A stretch of DNA of 6,370 nucleotides, from NCBI GenBank assembly GCA_964591605.1, contig CAZQEN010000409.1:1-6370 (forward strand), read 5' to 3'. Position numbers and translations under genes: made by a program. This document shows positions 5,350 through 6,370 of this stretch, piece by piece. This stretch comes from CAYLLT01 sp964591605 (GTDB lineage Bacteria > Planctomycetota > Phycisphaerae > UBA1845 > PWPN01). Every line of letters begins with the position of its first letter. Within the stretch, counting starts at the first letter, position 1. The notes below the pieces were generated by a model. It ran no database searches. It had not been told where the DNA came from and saw nothing but the letters and a program-made list of their open reading frames with translations.

Positions 5350-6370
5350 TCACGTCCCCTCTCTCGTTTTTCCCGGACGCAGGAGAATCTCCAGGTAAGC
5401 CTGTGCCGACGGGCAGGGGTCGGCCGCGGCCATCACGCCGGAGCACACGCAGATTCGCTGCGCTCCGGCCTCCACCAGCCTGGCGGCGTTGGTCTGCGTG
5501 ATGCCTCCGATCGGCACGATCGGAATCTGCGTCTCACGAACCGCGGCCTTGAGGAGTTCCGGCCCCGGCACATGGTCCTGGGGCTTGGTGCTGGAGGTAA
5601 AATTCGGTCCGACGGCGATGTACTCGGGCGAATCGGCGATGGCCGCCCGCAGTTGCTCGACGTTGTGCGTGCTGAGCCCGATCAGCCGGTCGGGACCCAC
5701 CACCCGGCGGGCGTCCGGCACGGCCAGATCCGTCTGCCCCAGATGAACTCCGTCGGCATCCGCCAGGACGGCCAGGTCCGGCCGGTCATTCATGATGAAT
5801 AAGGTCCCGCGCTCGCGGCACAGGGCCGATAAACGGCGCGCCCGGTCGAGCAGCTCGTGGTCCTCCAATCCCTTCTCGCGGAGCTGCAGACAGTCCGCCC
5901 CGCCGTCGATCGCCCCCTGGGCCGTGGCCAGCCAGTCCCCCCGGCACAGCTCCGCCGTGACGATGACGTACAGCCGGGTGCGGGCGAAACGCCCTGCCCG
6001 GTCTCCTCGGAGGGCGATCCGCTGCTCGAGTGTGTAGGCGGCGTAGCGGATGGCCTCGACGCGGCGGGCGGTTTCGGGATTGACTGTCTTGGCATACTCC
6101 TCGATGGCCCGCAGTGCCTCGGGCAATCGCTTCGCGGCCGCCACGAACACATCGCGCGCGTCGTCGCGCGCCCCTTCGGATGCCGTGGCAATCTGCGTCC
6201 CCACGTCGTTGGGCGTATCGCGGCCCCGCAGGAGTTCCTGCGGCGGCAGCCGGCCGATGGCCTGCGCCAGCTCGTGCCGCAGCCGCTTGGCCGCCTCGCA
6301 CCCCGCCGCGTCATCCAGCACGAACCGCGCGTACTCCTCCATCACGCGCAGCGCCTCGCGGGCGCGATTG
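5350..6370 (-). CDS. thiE: ThiD2-ThiE fusion: thiamine-phosphate synthase, 5' end outside the window
   Basis: The ThiE part joins HMP diphosphate and thiazole phosphate to give thiamine phosphate, in the cytoplasm. The frame runs off the right edge with no stop. The GTG at 6345 is not a start: it is the Val in NRAREALRVMEEYARFVLDD, a conserved ThiD2-type stretch. Numbering from that codon, residues 1 to ~118 are the helical ThiD2-like domain (LRHELAQ, NDVGTQIATASEGARDD, KRLPEALRAIEEYAK, EAIRYAAYTLE). Such domains have been shown to be HMP-phosphate kinases. ThiE follows from ~123: LYVIVT, LQLREK (153-158), NDRPDLA (186-192), GVHLGQTDL (199-207), GLSTHN (223-228), VGPNFTSSTK (245-254) and IPIVPIGGIT (274-283). 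The phosphate loop usually reads GPxFPTxTK; here Pro-Thr is replaced by Thr-Ser, while the final Thr-Lys is kept. The domain is full length and ends with TGA at 5352-5350. Confidence 0.95.
   Translation of the reverse strand, partial: NRAREALRVMEEYARFVLDDAAGCEAAKRLRHELAQAIGRLPPQELLRGRDTPNDVGTQIATASEGARDDARDVFVAAAKRLPEALRAIEEYAKTVNPETARRVEAIRYAAYTLEQRIALRGDRAGRFARTRLYVIVTAELCRGDWLATAQGAIDGGADCLQLREKGLEDHELLDRARRLSALCRERGTLFIMNDRPDLAVLADADGVHLGQTDLAVPDARRVVGPDRLIGLSTHNVEQLRAAIADSPEYIAVGPNFTSSTKPQDHVPGPELLKAAVRETQIPIVPIGGITQTNAARLVEAGAQRICVCSGVMAAADPCPSAQAYLEILLRPGKTREGT

Overview
This is a GC-rich bacterial window with five protein genes, two of them cut by the window edges. The best taxonomic clue is the thiamine gene at the right end: a ThiE domain preceded by a ThiD2-like domain, an arrangement I associate mainly with Planctomycetota. 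Weak or absent Shine-Dalgarno sequences and the repeat types between genes fit that phylum. The assignment is an inference, not a measurement.

Layout. At the left, on the + strand, the 3' part of a gene (1-1314) encodes an alpha-helical, toroid-like protein. It converges on a minus-strand gene. The 171-base gap between them holds a 30-base imperfect inverted repeat (1325-1354 / 1414-1443) and a further 14-base copy of its core (1454-1467). Everything else is on the minus strand. Read in the direction of transcription, the order is: (1) the 3' part of a ThiD2-ThiE fusion gene (6370-5350); (2) a 167-base gap with a good sigma70-like promoter candidate (5262-5234); (3) a membrane-anchored protein of unknown function, 279 aa (5182-4343); (4) a 383-base non-coding stretch carrying five consecutive small hairpins (4138-4278); (5) an ABC transporter ATPase (3959-3198); (6) its polytopic membrane partner (3201-1486). 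The ATPase stop and permease start overlap by 4 bases (ATGA).

How they work together. The ATPase and permease form one exporter-type ABC system; no solute-binding protein is visible. The anchored 279-aa protein lies upstream in the same direction and could act with it outside the membrane, but the long hairpin-rich gap means co-transcription is not certain. The thiamine gene probably belongs to a separate unit that starts outside the window. The + strand gene has no clear functional link to the rest.

I see no CRISPR array, tRNA, rRNA, transposase or defence system. The observations most worth following are the hairpin cluster, the inverted repeat between the convergent genes, the truncated ThiD2-ThiE fusion whose apparent start is false, and the unusual Q-loop region of the ATPase.
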